Shown here: positions 46,240-56,777 of the stretch, piece after piece
Layout of the letters: every line of letters begins with the position of its first letter
Numbering within the stretch: position 1 is the stretch's first letter
Source: Silanimonas sp.
Lineage (GTDB): Bacteria; Pseudomonadota; Gammaproteobacteria; Xanthomonadales; Xanthomonadaceae
Length of the DNA stretch: 64,000 nt
Direction: 5' to 3'
Assembly (NCBI GenBank): GCA_026005095.1
Contig: BPKK01000008.1
Coordinates: 1 to 64,000, forward strand
Program-made: the position numbers and the translations under genes
The notes under the pieces: generated by a model
The model's input: the letters and a program-made list of their open reading frames with translations, nothing else
The model's database searches: none
What the model was told of the DNA's origin: nothing

Positions 46240-47117
46240 GCCCGGCGTCCGCGCGCACCGATCCGGGCCGCCTGCCGGTGGTGGTGGTGCCGGTGTTCAA
46301 CGCCTTGGACGCGGTGGATGCCTGTCTCGCCGCGCTCGACCGCAGCCTGGCCCCCGGAACCCGGGTGCTGCTGGCCGATGATGCCTCCACTGACCCGCGG
46401 GTGCCGGCCTTGCTGGAGGGCTGGGTGCGCCGTACCCGGTTGGCCGCCCGCCTGGTGCGCCGCGAGCGCAACCTAGGCTTCCCGGCCAACTGCAATGCCG
46501 CCTTCGCCGAGACCGGCGAGGACGACGTGGTGCTGCTCAACTCCGATGCCGAGCCGCAGGGGTCATGGCTGGAGCGCTTGGCGGCCTGCCTGGCCAGCGA
46601 CTACGGCATCGCCTCGGCCACGCCTTGGAGCAACAACGGCGAGATCGTGAGCTTTCCGCGCTTCGTTTCCCCCAACCCGGTACCCGAGGACCCGATGGCG
46701 ATCGCGGCGGCGGCCGCACGGCTCGCCCCCATGTACCCGGCGATTCCCACCGCCGTGGGCTTTTGCATGGCCCTGCGCCGCTCGGCCCTACGCGCCGTGG
46801 GCGGCTTCGATGCCGAAACCTTTGGTCGCGGCTATGGCGAGGAGAACGACTGGTGCCTACGTGCCGAGGCGCATGGCTGGCGCCATGTGCTCTGCGACGA
46901 TGCCTACGTGGTGCACCACGGCCATGCTTCCTTCGCCGCCACCGGTCTCGCCCCCGGCGGTGAGAACCTGCGCCGGCTCAATGCGCGATGGCCGGGTTAC
47001 AACGAGCGCATCGCCCGCTACATCCTCGACGACCCGCTGCGCGGCCCGCGGCAGCGTCTTGCCGAGGCCCTCGCTATGCTGGCAGCCGAGAGTCCGCAGG
47101 GAGATCTGTTCCGATGA
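46236..47117 (+). CDS. Family 2 glycosyltransferase
   Basis: This 293-residue GT-A fold enzyme has VVVVPVFNALDAVDACLAAL at the start and the acidic motifs ADDAS and LLNSDAEP. GEENDWCLRAEAHGWRH is typical of GT2 rhamnosyl/other sugar transferases. There are no membrane helices. Its ATG overlaps the wzt stop. Donor and acceptor sugars are unknown; a role in building the exported glycan is inferred from context. Confidence 0.88.
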   Translation: MSPASARTDPGRLPVVVVPVFNALDAVDACLAALDRSLAPGTRVLLADDASTDPRVPALLEGWVRRTRLAARLVRRERNLGFPANCNAAFAETGEDDVVLLNSDAEPQGSWLERLAACLASDYGIASATPWSNNGEIVSFPRFVSPNPVPEDPMAIAAAAARLAPMYPAIPTAVGFCMALRRSALRAVGGFDAETFGRGYGEENDWCLRAEAHGWRHVLCDDAYVVHHGHASFAATGLAPGGENLRRLNARWPGYNERIARYILDDPLRGPRQRLAEALAMLAAESPQGDLFR

Positions 47118-47959
47118 GCGAGGCCACGCCGCTGCCCTTCACCGGCGAGCGCTACCACCCGGAAGTGCCGCGCGAGATGGCCTACGAGCACTGGCACCGC
47201 TATGCCTTCGCGATGGAGCTGGCGCGCGGCCGCCAGGTGCTGGATGCTGCCTGCGGCGAGGGTTATGGCGCTGCCCTGCTGGCACGCACCGCCGCCATGG
47301 TGACCGGCATCGACCGCGCGCCGGAAGTGATCGCCCATGCCCGAAGCCGCTACGTGCACCCCAGGCTGCGCTTCCTCGAAGGCGATGTGCTCGATCTCTC
47401 CGCCATCGACACCGAGAGCCTCGACCTCGTGGTGAGCTTCGAGACCCTCGAGCACCTCGCCGAGCACGATCGCCTGCTTTCTGGGTTCGCTCGGGTGCTG
47501 AAGCCCGACGGCCTGCTGCTCATCTCCACGCCGGACAAGCACACCTACACCGACCTTGCGGGTGAGCAGAACCCGCACCACGTGCGCGAGCTCTACCGCG
47601 AGGAGTTCGAGGCCCTGATCGGTCGCCATTTCGTCCGCTGGCGGCTCTATGGCCAGCGCGTGGTCACCCATTCCCTGCTCTGGCGGCTCGATGGCGGCAC
47701 CGGCGCCACCACCGCCTTCACCCAGGACGGTGAGGACGTATTCAGTGGCATCCGCACCCTGCCGGTGTACCACGTGGCGGTGTGTGCCAAGCGCGGCGAG
47801 TCACTGGCCGGCTTGCCAGCTTTGAGCTGCTTTGCCGATGTCCAGCAGAGCATCCACGCCCATTACCACCAGGTGATCCGCGAGCTGCTCGCCACCGACC
47901 GCTACGCCCACACCTTGCGCGAGCGCCTGCGCGCCGCCGGTTTGCCCGACGGCCCGTGA
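47114..47959 (+). CDS. SAM-dependent class I methyltransferase
   Basis: The 281-residue protein begins with a conserved FTGERYHPE segment. Motif I VLDAACGEGYGAALLA (about 37-52), VTGIDRAPEVI and SFETLEHLAEHD (about 105-116) then follow. The class resembles methyltransferases of O-antigen loci, which methylate sugars or cap the polymer. The C-terminal helical region is probably specific to this group. It is coupled by ATGA upstream and GTGA downstream. Confidence 0.85.
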   Translation: MSEATPLPFTGERYHPEVPREMAYEHWHRYAFAMELARGRQVLDAACGEGYGAALLARTAAMVTGIDRAPEVIAHARSRYVHPRLRFLEGDVLDLSAIDTESLDLVVSFETLEHLAEHDRLLSGFARVLKPDGLLLISTPDKHTYTDLAGEQNPHHVRELYREEFEALIGRHFVRWRLYGQRVVTHSLLWRLDGGTGATTAFTQDGEDVFSGIRTLPVYHVAVCAKRGESLAGLPALSCFADVQQSIHAHYHQVIRELLATDRYAHTLRERLRAAGLPDGP

Positions 47960-48834
47960 CGGCATCGCGCGGCAGCGGCGGGGTCGATGCCGTGGTGGTG
48001 GCCTACGACAGTGCCAGCACCCTCGATGCCTGCCTGCGTTCCTTGCTGGCGCAGCCGCCGCTCGTCCGCCTCGTGGTCGTAGACAACGGCTCGCGCGACG
48101 ACAGCCGGGCGCGGGTTCGGGCCATGGCGGCCGGCGAGCCGCGCCTCTCGCTCCTCGAACTCGACCACAACCCGGGCTTCGCGGCCGCCTGCAACGCCGG
48201 GGCCGCGGTCGGGGATTCGTCCTGGCTGCTGTTCGTGAACCCCGACTGCGAGCTGCCGCAGGGGGCCCTCGAGCGCCTGCTGGCGCATGCCGCCACCATG
48301 CCCGCACCCGGCGCCCTCGGTGCCGACCTGCGCGATGCTGAAGGCCGGCGCGACGCCGCCGCGCGACGGCACGACCTCAGCCTCGCCCGCCTGCTCGCCG
48401 CCCGCGGCGGGCGCGATGCGCTCGCCATCCCGGTGGAGGAGGGCAGAGCCCTGCAACCCGTGGAGGCCTGCTCCGGGGCTCTGATGCTGGTGCCGCGCGC
48501 GGCCTTCGACCGTATCGGCGGCTGGGATGCCGGCTACCGCCTGCATGTCGAAGATCTCGACTTCTGCCGCCGCCTGCGCGGCGCCGGCTTCACCGTGGCG
48601 GTGGCCAACGACGTGCCGGTGCTGCACCACCGCGGGGTGTCGAGCCGCGCCCGGCCGCTGTTCGTGGAATGGCACAAGCACCGCGGCCTGTGGCGTTACT
48701 GGCGGCGCTTCGAGGCGCCGGGTCGGGCCTGGGCCTGGCGGCCGCTGGTGGCCCTGGCCCTCGCGGCGCGTTTCACACTGATCGCCCTGCCGCGTGCGAT
48801 GCTGGGCGCTCACTTCCGCCGCCGCGCCCGATGA
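47956..48834 (+). CDS. Family 2 glycosyltransferase (rhamnosyltransferase-like)
   Basis: This 292-residue GT2 enzyme has VVVAYDSASTLDACLRSLL, VVDNGSRDDS, NPDCELP and an acidic EDLDFCRRLRGAGF motif. HHRGVSSRARPLFVEWHKHRG leads to a hydrophobic, probably membrane-associated C-terminus. This arrangement is typical of WbbL-type rhamnosyltransferases. GTG 47956 overlaps the methyltransferase stop, and its stop overlaps the GGDEF gene as ATGA. Confidence 0.87.
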   Translation: MTASRGSGGVDAVVVAYDSASTLDACLRSLLAQPPLVRLVVVDNGSRDDSRARVRAMAAGEPRLSLLELDHNPGFAAACNAGAAVGDSSWLLFVNPDCELPQGALERLLAHAATMPAPGALGADLRDAEGRRDAAARRHDLSLARLLAARGGRDALAIPVEEGRALQPVEACSGALMLVPRAAFDRIGGWDAGYRLHVEDLDFCRRLRGAGFTVAVANDVPVLHHRGVSSRARPLFVEWHKHRGLWRYWRRFEAPGRAWAWRPLVALALAARFTLIALPRAMLGAHFRRRAR

Positions 48835-49775
48835 GTCTTGGCCCGCCCGATCGCCTCGCCCTGCTCGAAGCCGTGACCCAGGCCCTGGTCGATCCGGTTT
48901 TCGTGCTCGACCGCGACGGGCGCTATCTCGAGGCCTTCGGCGGCAGCGATCGCGCGGCCTACGACAGCTCCGCCTACCTCGTCGGCAAGACCCTGCACGA
49001 CATCATGCCGGCCGCGCTCGCCGACGGCTTCCTCGCCGACGTGCGGCGGGTGATCGACACCGGCCAGCCGCATGTCTACGAGTACACCCTCTCGGCCGAC
49101 GACTGCACCGGAAATGCCCACGACGGCCCGTCAGGGCCGCAGTGGTTCATGGGTCGCATCGCACCGATCGTGGCCGGAGCGGGCGACGTGCCCGACTGCG
49201 TGGCCTGGGTGGTGATCAACATCACCCGCCGCCGGCAGCTCGAGGCCGAACTGCAGCGCTTTGCCACCACCGACGAGCTCACCGGCCTCCTCAATCGCCG
49301 CGCCTTTCTTGCCCGGCTGGAAACGGCGATGGAGACCACCCGCACCGTCGGCCTGCCGCTGGCGCTCGCCATCCTCGACCTCGATCACTTCAAGGCGGTG
49401 AATGATCGCTTCGGCCATGCCGTGGGCGATGCTTTCCTGCGCTACGTGGCGAAGGCCCTGCTGGCCTGGCCGGCCGCCGGCAAGGTGCTGGGCCGCATCG
49501 GCGGCGAGGAATTCGCCGTGCTGTTCGAGGGCCTTGCCCTGCCGCCGGCCGCAGCTCTGCTGCGCGAGTGGCAGACGCAGTTCCACGCCCGCCCATTCGA
49601 ACTCGCCGACCAGGCGATCGGCGTAGCCTTCAGTGCCGGCGTGGTGGCCATGGCCGACGAGGATGCCAGCACCACCGATCTTTTGCGCCGCGCCGACCAC
49701 TGGCTCTATGAGGCCAAGCATGCCGGACGCGGGCGGGTGGCATACCCGGGCTGGATCGACCGGCGCCTGGGCTGA
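48831..49775 (+). CDS. PAS-GGDEF diguanylate cyclase coupled to the glycan export operon
   Basis: This 314-residue soluble protein has an N-terminal PAS domain (about 8-130, ALVDPVFVLDRDGRYLEAFGG) and a GGDEF domain with an intact GGEEF motif at 224-228 and the usual TDELTGLLNRRAF. No RxxD inhibitory site is visible. Its ATG overlaps the stop of the second glycosyltransferase, so it is translated with the Wzm/Wzt operon. It presumably makes c-di-GMP when its PAS domain senses a ligand. It faces pyrF, 17 bp away. Confidence 0.9.
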   Translation: MSLGPPDRLALLEAVTQALVDPVFVLDRDGRYLEAFGGSDRAAYDSSAYLVGKTLHDIMPAALADGFLADVRRVIDTGQPHVYEYTLSADDCTGNAHDGPSGPQWFMGRIAPIVAGAGDVPDCVAWVVINITRRRQLEAELQRFATTDELTGLLNRRAFLARLETAMETTRTVGLPLALAILDLDHFKAVNDRFGHAVGDAFLRYVAKALLAWPAAGKVLGRIGGEEFAVLFEGLALPPAAALLREWQTQFHARPFELADQAIGVAFSAGVVAMADEDASTTDLLRRADHWLYEAKHAGRGRVAYPGWIDRRLG

Positions 49776-49792
49776 CCGGACGGCGTGATGCT

Positions 49793-50623
49793 TCAGCGGT
49801 GGCGGTTGATGGCGTCGCGGGTCTCGCGTGCCACGCGGGCGGCGGCTTCGGCGAAGTCGGTGCCGCTACTGGCATAGAGGATGGCTCGCGAACTGCTGAT
49901 GATGAGCCCGGTGCGGTCGGTGTCGAGGCCGTGCTTGAGCACCGCCCCAACATCGCCGCCCTGGGCGCCGATGCCGGGCACCAGCAGTGGCACCGCGCCC
50001 CCGACGATGGCGCGCACTTCACCCAGCTGTTCCGGCCAGGTGGCGCCGACGACCAGCCCGAGATTGCCATTCGCGTTCCAGTCGCGCGCGGCCTTTTCGG
50101 CCACGTGCTGATAGAGCGGGCGGGTCGTGCCGTCGGCGCCGGCCACCGGCAGATCCTGCAGATCGGCCGCTCCCGGGTTCGAGGTGCGGCAGAGCACCAC
50201 CACGCCGCGGTCGGCGCGCTCGAGGTAGGGTGCCAGCGAGTCGCCGCCGAGATAGGGGTTGGCCGTGACCGCGTCGGCGTGGAAGCGGTCGAAGGCCTCG
50301 CGGGCGTAGTTCAGGGCCGTACTGCCGATGTCGCCGCGCTTGGCATCGAGGATCACCGGGATGCCGGGATGTGCGGCATGGATGTAGGCGATGAGCCGTG
50401 CCAGTGCGTCCTCCGCCCCCTGCGCAGCAAAGTGGGCGATCTGCGGTTTGAAGGCGCAGGCGTACTCGGCCGTCGCATCCACGATCGCCTTACCGAAGGC
50501 GAAGACGCGGTCCGGGTCTTCGGCCAGCGGGGCGGGGTAGCGTCCCGGCTCCGGGTCGATGCCGACGCAGAGCAGGGAACCAGACGCCGCCCAACGGGAC
50601 TTCAATGCGGTCGTGAACGGCAT
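49793..50623 (-). CDS. pyrF: Orotidine 5'-phosphate decarboxylase
   Basis: This is a type 2 (mycobacterial-like) OMP decarboxylase of 276 residues. It contains CVGIDPEP near the start, the catalytic VILDAKRGDIGST segment, VTANPYLGGDSL and PGIGAQGGDVG. It completes UMP synthesis. It lies downstream of ettA with a 10-bp gap, so they may be cotranscribed. Confidence 0.95.
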   Translation of the reverse strand: MPFTTALKSRWAASGSLLCVGIDPEPGRYPAPLAEDPDRVFAFGKAIVDATAEYACAFKPQIAHFAAQGAEDALARLIAYIHAAHPGIPVILDAKRGDIGSTALNYAREAFDRFHADAVTANPYLGGDSLAPYLERADRGVVVLCRTSNPGAADLQDLPVAGADGTTRPLYQHVAEKAARDWNANGNLGLVVGATWPEQLGEVRAIVGGAVPLLVPGIGAQGGDVGAVLKHGLDTDRTGLIISSSRAILYASSGTDFAEAAARVARETRDAINRHR

Positions 50624-50633
50624 GGGGGATGCT

Positions 50634-52295
<1,662 letters not shown>

Positions 52296-52366
52296 CGCTC
52301 ACTCCATTCAGACGCGCCCGGCCGCGGCGGCGCCGGCGGCGGGAGGGGGCATTCGGGGACTCGCCG

Positions 52367-52372
52367 AGTATA
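52367..52372 (-). promoter_or_regulatory. -10 element of ettA
   Basis: TATACT on the minus strand lies about 72 nt before the ettA ATG in the 219-bp divergent gap with the rcnB-like gene. Nothing else in that gap was recognised. Confidence 0.4.
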
Positions 52373-52514
52373 CCGGACGGGCCCGGCTGCCCCGCGGTGC
52401 GGCGGGGGAGGGCTGCCCAGTGGCTGAATGGCGGCAGCCGGCCGGCCGCGTGGCCAGAGACGATTCAGGCAGCACGCGGAATGCTCGGGCCACGTCCCAC
52501 CGGAGCCTACTGCC

Positions 52515-53027
52515 ATGCGTACCGGACTGCTGACCTCCTCTCTCGCCGCCTTCGTGGCGGCTGGCGCGCTTGCGCTGGGCCAGCCCGCCGAGGCCCGCGA
52601 CGACGGCCGCCACCACCATGATCGCGGCCATTCGGCGCAGCACCACGGCTGGAGCGACCGCGACTACCGCCAGGGCTACCGCGACGGCCGGCGCGATGCC
52701 CGCCGCGACCATCGCCGCGACGGCCACCCCGGCCGCGGCTATGGCCCGCCGCCGCGGGTGGTCTACCACGCCCCGCCGCCGGTGGTGATCCACACCCCGC
52801 CGCCGCGGGTGGTCTATGCCCCGGTCTACCGCACGCCGCCGCGCTGGCAGCGTGGCTACCGCATCCACGACTACCACTGGGCGCCCACCTATGTCGTGGT
52901 CGATTACCACCGCTACGGCCTGCGCCACCCCCCGCACGGCCACCATTGGCGCCGCGACGAGCGCGGCAACTGGTTGCTGGTGGCGATTGCCACCGGCATC
53001 GTGGTGGACGCCATCCTCAACGGCTGA
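52515..53027 (+). CDS. RcnB-family periplasmic protein
   Basis: This 170-residue exported protein has a signal peptide ending AEA at 27. A His/Arg/Asp-rich region with HHHDRGH and repeated VVYHAPPP-like Pro segments follows. The C-terminal RcnB domain (YRIHDYHWAPTYVVVDYHRYGLR..., ending in a hydrophobic segment) completes it. RcnB of E. coli affects Ni/Co export, but most family members are uncharacterised envelope proteins. No rcnA or rcnR is nearby, so a metal role is uncertain. Confidence 0.8.
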   Translation: MRTGLLTSSLAAFVAAGALALGQPAEARDDGRHHHDRGHSAQHHGWSDRDYRQGYRDGRRDARRDHRRDGHPGRGYGPPPRVVYHAPPPVVIHTPPPRVVYAPVYRTPPRWQRGYRIHDYHWAPTYVVVDYHRYGLRHPPHGHHWRRDERGNWLLVAIATGIVVDAILNG

Positions 53028-53091
53028 CGCGCTGCGCAGGTCCGGGTGACCGGGCCGGGCCGGCATCCCCAAGGGAGACAGGGCGGGCGGC

Positions 53092-53097
53092 TACACT
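53092..53097 (+). promoter_or_regulatory. -10-like TACACT before glyA
   Basis: GGCTACACT lies 40 nt before the glyA ATG. The same hexamer precedes gspF, ribH and rnpB. Confidence 0.35.
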
Positions 53098-53136
53098 AGG
53101 GTCTCCCGCCCCTTTCCTTGCCGAGGCCCGAGCCCG

Positions 53137-54405
53137 ATGTTCCCGAGCAGCATGCGCATTGCCGATTACGACACCGAACTGGCTGCGGCCATCGCCGCTG
53201 AGCGCCAGCGGCAGGAAGACCATGTCGAGCTGATCGCCTCGGAGAACTACGCCAGCCCGCGCGTCATGGAGGCGCAGGGCTCGGTGCTGACCAACAAGTA
53301 CGCGGAAGGCTACCCGGGCAAGCGCTACTACGGCGGCTGCGAGCACGTCGACGTGGCCGAGCGGCTGGCCATCGAGCGCTGCAAGGCCCTGTTCGGCGCC
53401 GACTACGCCAACGTGCAGCCGCATTCGGGCTCGCAGGCCAACCAGGGCGTGTTCTTCGCCCTGCTGCAGCCCGGTGACACCATCCTCGGCATGAGCCTCG
53501 CCCACGGCGGCCACCTCACCCACGGCGCCAAGGTGAATGCCTCGGGCAAGCTCTTCAATGCCGTGCAGTACGGCGTCAACGAGCAGGGCCTCGTGGACAT
53601 GGACGAGGTCGAGCGCCTCGCCCTCGAGCACCGGCCGAAGATGCTCATCGCCGGCTTCTCGGCCTACTCGCAGATCATGGACTGGGCGCGCTTCCGCGCC
53701 ATCGCCGACAGGGTGGGCGCCTACCTGTTCGTCGACATGGCGCACATCGCCGGCCTCGTCGCCGCAGGCGTCTACCCGAACCCGCTGCCGCACGCCCACG
53801 TGGTCACCAGCACCACCCACAAGACCCTGCGCGGCCCGCGCGGCGGCATCATCGTGATGAGCAAGGCCGGCGCCGGCGAGAAGGCCGAGGAAATCGAGAA
53901 GAAGCTGCAGAGCATCGTCTTCCCGGGCATCCAGGGCGGCCCGCTGATGCATGTCATCGCCGCCAAGGCCGTGGCCTTCAAGGAGGCGCTCGAGCCGGCC
54001 TTCAAGGCCTACCAGCAGCAGGTGGTGAAGAATGCCAAGGCCATGGCGGATGCCCTCATGGCCCGCGGCTACAAGATCGTCTCTGGCGGCACCGAGAACC
54101 ACCTGATGCTGGTCGACCTGATCGGCCGCGAGGTCTCGGGCAAGGATGCCGAGGCCGCGCTCGGCTCGGCCCACATCACGGTGAACAAGAACGCCGTGCC
54201 GAACGACCCGCGCTCGCCCTTCATCACCTCGGGCCTGCGCATCGGCACTCCGGCCATCACCACCCGCGGCTATACCGAGGCCGACTGCATCGAGCTTGCG
54301 AACTGGATCGCCGACGTGCTCGATGCCCCGGCCGACGAGGCGGTCATCGCCCGGGTGCGCGCGGCGGTGACCGCGCAGTGCCGCAAGTACCCGGTCTACG
54401 GCTGA
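53137..54405 (+). CDS. glyA: Serine hydroxymethyltransferase
   Basis: GlyA is a PLP enzyme interconverting serine and glycine with transfer of the one-carbon unit to THF. The 422-residue length is normal. The PLP lysine is Lys229 in [39 protein letters not shown] and [13 protein letters not shown] are diagnostic. nrdR follows after 11 bp, the conserved glyA-nrdR-ribD order. Confidence 0.98.
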   Translation: MFPSSMRIADYDTELAAAIAAERQRQEDHVELIASENYASPRVMEAQGSVLTNKYAEGYPGKRYYGGCEHVDVAERLAIERCKALFGADYANVQPHSGSQANQGVFFALLQPGDTILGMSLAHGGHLTHGAKVNASGKLFNAVQYGVNEQGLVDMDEVERLALEHRPKMLIAGFSAYSQIMDWARFRAIADRVGAYLFVDMAHIAGLVAAGVYPNPLPHAHVVTSTTHKTLRGPRGGIIVMSKAGAGEKAEEIEKKLQSIVFPGIQGGPLMHVIAAKAVAFKEALEPAFKAYQQQVVKNAKAMADALMARGYKIVSGGTENHLMLVDLIGREVSGKDAEAALGSAHITVNKNAVPNDPRSPFITSGLRIGTPAITTRGYTEADCIELANWIADVLDAPADEAVIARVRAAVTAQCRKYPVYG

Positions 54406-54416
54406 GCCGCTGACGG

Positions 54417-54938
54417 ATGCACTGCCCCTTCTGCCCGCACGAGGACAGCCGCGTGATCGACTCGCGCGTGGCCGAGGACGGCAGCAGCATCCGCCGCCGC
54501 CGCGAGTGCCCGGCTTGCGGCGAGCGCTTCTCCACCGTCGAGCAGGTGGAGTGGCGCCTGCCCGCGGTGGTGAAGAGCGATGGCCGGCGCGAGCCTTTCG
54601 ACGAGCGCAAGCTGCGCGCCAGCTTCGACAAGGCCCTGCAGAAGCGGCCGGTGCCGGCCGAGCGGATCGATGCCGCGGTACGCGCGGTGGTGAACGAACT
54701 GCGCAAGAGCGGCGAGCGCGAGCTGCCCTCGCGGCGCATCGGCGAGCACGTGATGGACCAGCTAAAGCCGCTCGACCAGGTGGCCTATGTGCGCTTCGCC
54801 TCGGTGTACCGCAGCTTCGGCGACGTGCAGGATTTCCGCGAGGAGATCGAGAAGCTGGAGCGCGACCTGCCGGCGGCCCAGACCCTCGAACTGCCGTTTT
54901 CCGATCCCATGCCGAAGCCGGGCCGGACGCGGAAGTGA
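54417..54938 (+). CDS. nrdR: Transcriptional repressor NrdR
   Basis: NrdR represses ribonucleotide reductase genes according to dATP/ATP binding. The 173-residue protein has the N-terminal zinc ribbon (Cys3, Cys6, Cys31, Cys34) and an ATP-cone (about 48-138, [20 protein letters not shown]). The stop overlaps the ribD ATG as TGATG. Confidence 0.97.
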   Translation: MHCPFCPHEDSRVIDSRVAEDGSSIRRRRECPACGERFSTVEQVEWRLPAVVKSDGRREPFDERKLRASFDKALQKRPVPAERIDAAVRAVVNELRKSGERELPSRRIGEHVMDQLKPLDQVAYVRFASVYRSFGDVQDFREEIEKLERDLPAAQTLELPFSDPMPKPGRTRK

Positions 54939-56041
54939 TGGCCATCGCCCCGGTGTTCAGCGAGATCGACCACCGCCACATGGCCGAGGCCCTGCGCCTC
55001 GCGGCCACCGGCGAGTTCACCACCAGGCCGAACCCGATGGTGGGCTGCGTGCTCGCCCATGGCGCCGAGGTGGTGGGGCGCGGTGCCCATGAGCGCGCTG
55101 GCGGCCCGCATGCCGAGGTCTTCGCCCTGCGTGAGGCGGGGGGGCGGGCGGCCGGGGCCACGGCCTATGTCACCCTGGAGCCCTGCGCCCATTTCGGCCG
55201 CACCCCGCCCTGTGCCGATGCCCTGGTGGCGGCCGGCGTGACCCGGGTGGTGGCGGCCATCCGCGACCCGTTCCATGCCGTGGCCGGGCGCGGGTTCACC
55301 GCCCTGCAGGCCGCCGGCATCACGGTGGAGCAGGGCCTGCTGGCCGACGAGGCCGAGTGGCTCAACCGCGGCTTTCTGATGCGCGCCCGCCATGGCCGGC
55401 CCTGGGTGCGGGTGAAGCTGGCGATGAGCCTGGATGGCCGCACGGCGCTCGCCAGCGGCGAATCGAAGTGGATCACCGGCGAGGCGGCGCGCGCCGATGT
55501 GCAGCGCTGGCGGGCCAGGGCCTCGGCCATCCTCACCGGCCTTGGCACCGTGCTGGCCGACGACCCCCGGCTCACCGCCCGGCTGCCCGAGGGCGTGGAG
55601 TGCGTGCCGCCGATGCGCGTGGTGCTCGACCATCACGGCGCCCTGCCACGTGCCTGCCGTCTACTCGATGGCGAGGCGCCCACCCTGGTGGCGCATGCCG
55701 ACGACATCGTCCCGGACTACGGTCCCACGGTGGAGGGCTTCGCCGTGCCCCGGCTCGGCGGCCACCTCGACCTCGAGGCGGTGCTGGCCCAGCTCGCCAT
55801 CCGGCAGGTGAACGAGGTACAGGTGGAGGCCGGCGCCACCCTGGCCGGGGCCTTCCTGCGCGCCGGCCTGGTCGACGAGCTCCTGCTCTACGTGGCGCCG
55901 GTGCTGCTCGGCGACCGCGGCCGGCCGCTGTTCGGCGGCCTTGGCATCGAGCGCATGGCCGAGCGCATCGGCTTCGAAACCGTGGACCTGCACGCCTTCC
56001 CCGACGGCGACCTGCGGCTCTGCCTGCGGCCGCGGGGCTGA
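54938..56041 (+). CDS. ribD: Bifunctional riboflavin deaminase/reductase RibD
   Basis: This 367-residue protein catalyses steps 2 and 3 of riboflavin synthesis. The N-terminal deaminase has zinc ligands His58 (HAE with Glu60), Cys83 and Cys92 (EPCAHFGRTPPC). The C-terminal reductase (about 150-367) has VRVKLAMSLDGRTA and VEAGATLAGAFL. It is coupled to nrdR. A 118-bp gap with a promoter-like sequence separates it from ribE. Confidence 0.96.
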   Translation: MAIAPVFSEIDHRHMAEALRLAATGEFTTRPNPMVGCVLAHGAEVVGRGAHERAGGPHAEVFALREAGGRAAGATAYVTLEPCAHFGRTPPCADALVAAGVTRVVAAIRDPFHAVAGRGFTALQAAGITVEQGLLADEAEWLNRGFLMRARHGRPWVRVKLAMSLDGRTALASGESKWITGEAARADVQRWRARASAILTGLGTVLADDPRLTARLPEGVECVPPMRVVLDHHGALPRACRLLDGEAPTLVAHADDIVPDYGPTVEGFAVPRLGGHLDLEAVLAQLAIRQVNEVQVEAGATLAGAFLRAGLVDELLLYVAPVLLGDRGRPLFGGLGIERMAERIGFETVDLHAFPDGDLRLCLRPRG

Positions 56042-56126
56042 GGCATGGGGCGCGGGCCCGTGGGCGCCCGCGCCCGCTGCAACGGCGCGTTGTCCCGGCC
56101 GCGACGCCCGCCCCGGGCAGGCTCCC

Positions 56127-56132
56127 TATAAT
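56127..56132 (+). promoter_or_regulatory. -10 TATAAT before ribE
   Basis: A consensus TATAAT lies 27 nt before the ribE ATG, with no good -35 at 17 bp. I looked for an FMN riboswitch in the ribD-ribE gap and found none of its conserved segments. Confidence 0.45.
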
Positions 56133-56159
56133 CGCGGGCTTCCCGAACCGGACCCCGCG

Positions 56160-56777
56160 ATGTTCACCGGACTCATCCAGGCCGTCGGCCGCCTCGTCGC
56201 CCGCGAGTCGCTCGGCGGCGACCAGCGACTGCGTTTCACCGTGGGGGGCTTGCCCTTCGCCGATGTCGAGCTCGGCGAATCGATCGCCTGCAATGGCGTC
56301 TGCCTCACCGTGGTGGCCTTCGATGCCGCGGCCCCGGACGGGGCCTGGTTCGATGCCGACGTCTCCACCGAGACCCTGGCCCTCACCACCCTCGGCAGCC
56401 TGCCCGTGGGCGCGGCGGTGAATCTCGAGCGGGCGTTGCGGGTGGGCGACCGCCTCGGCGGCCACCTCGTCAGCGGCCATGTCGACGGCATCGGCCTCGT
56501 CGAGTCGGTGGAGGCCGACGCCCGGGGCCAGCGCTGGCGCTTCCGCGCGCCCAAGGCCCTGCTGCGCTTCATCGCCGCCAAGGGCTCGGTGGCGGTGGAC
56601 GGCACCTCGCTGACGGTGAACGCCGCCGATGGCGAGGGCTTCGAGGTGATGCTGGTGCCGCACACCCTGGCGCACACCGGCTTCGGCGGCATGGCCGTGG
56701 GCACCCCGGTCAACCTCGAGGTGGACACGGTGGCGCGCTACGTGGCGCGGTTGCAGGAAACGGAGGGCTGGGCATGA
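56160..56777 (+). CDS. ribE: Riboflavin synthase, alpha subunit
   Basis: This 205-residue trimeric enzyme dismutates two lumazines to riboflavin. Two tandem lumazine-binding domains are seen, starting MFTGLIQAVGRL and at about 100 (VSGHVDGIGLVES), with GESIACNGVCLTV and DGTSLTVNAADG in equivalent places. Its stop overlaps ribBA as ATGA. Confidence 0.96.
   Translation: MFTGLIQAVGRLVARESLGGDQRLRFTVGGLPFADVELGESIACNGVCLTVVAFDAAAPDGAWFDADVSTETLALTTLGSLPVGAAVNLERALRVGDRLGGHLVSGHVDGIGLVESVEADARGQRWRFRAPKALLRFIAAKGSVAVDGTSLTVNAADGEGFEVMLVPHTLAHTGFGGMAVGTPVNLEVDTVARYVARLQETEGWA

Noticed and set aside
56042-56159. FMN riboswitch before ribE
   Set aside because: None of the conserved RFN segments is present in the 118-bp gap; only a TATAAT box is seen.
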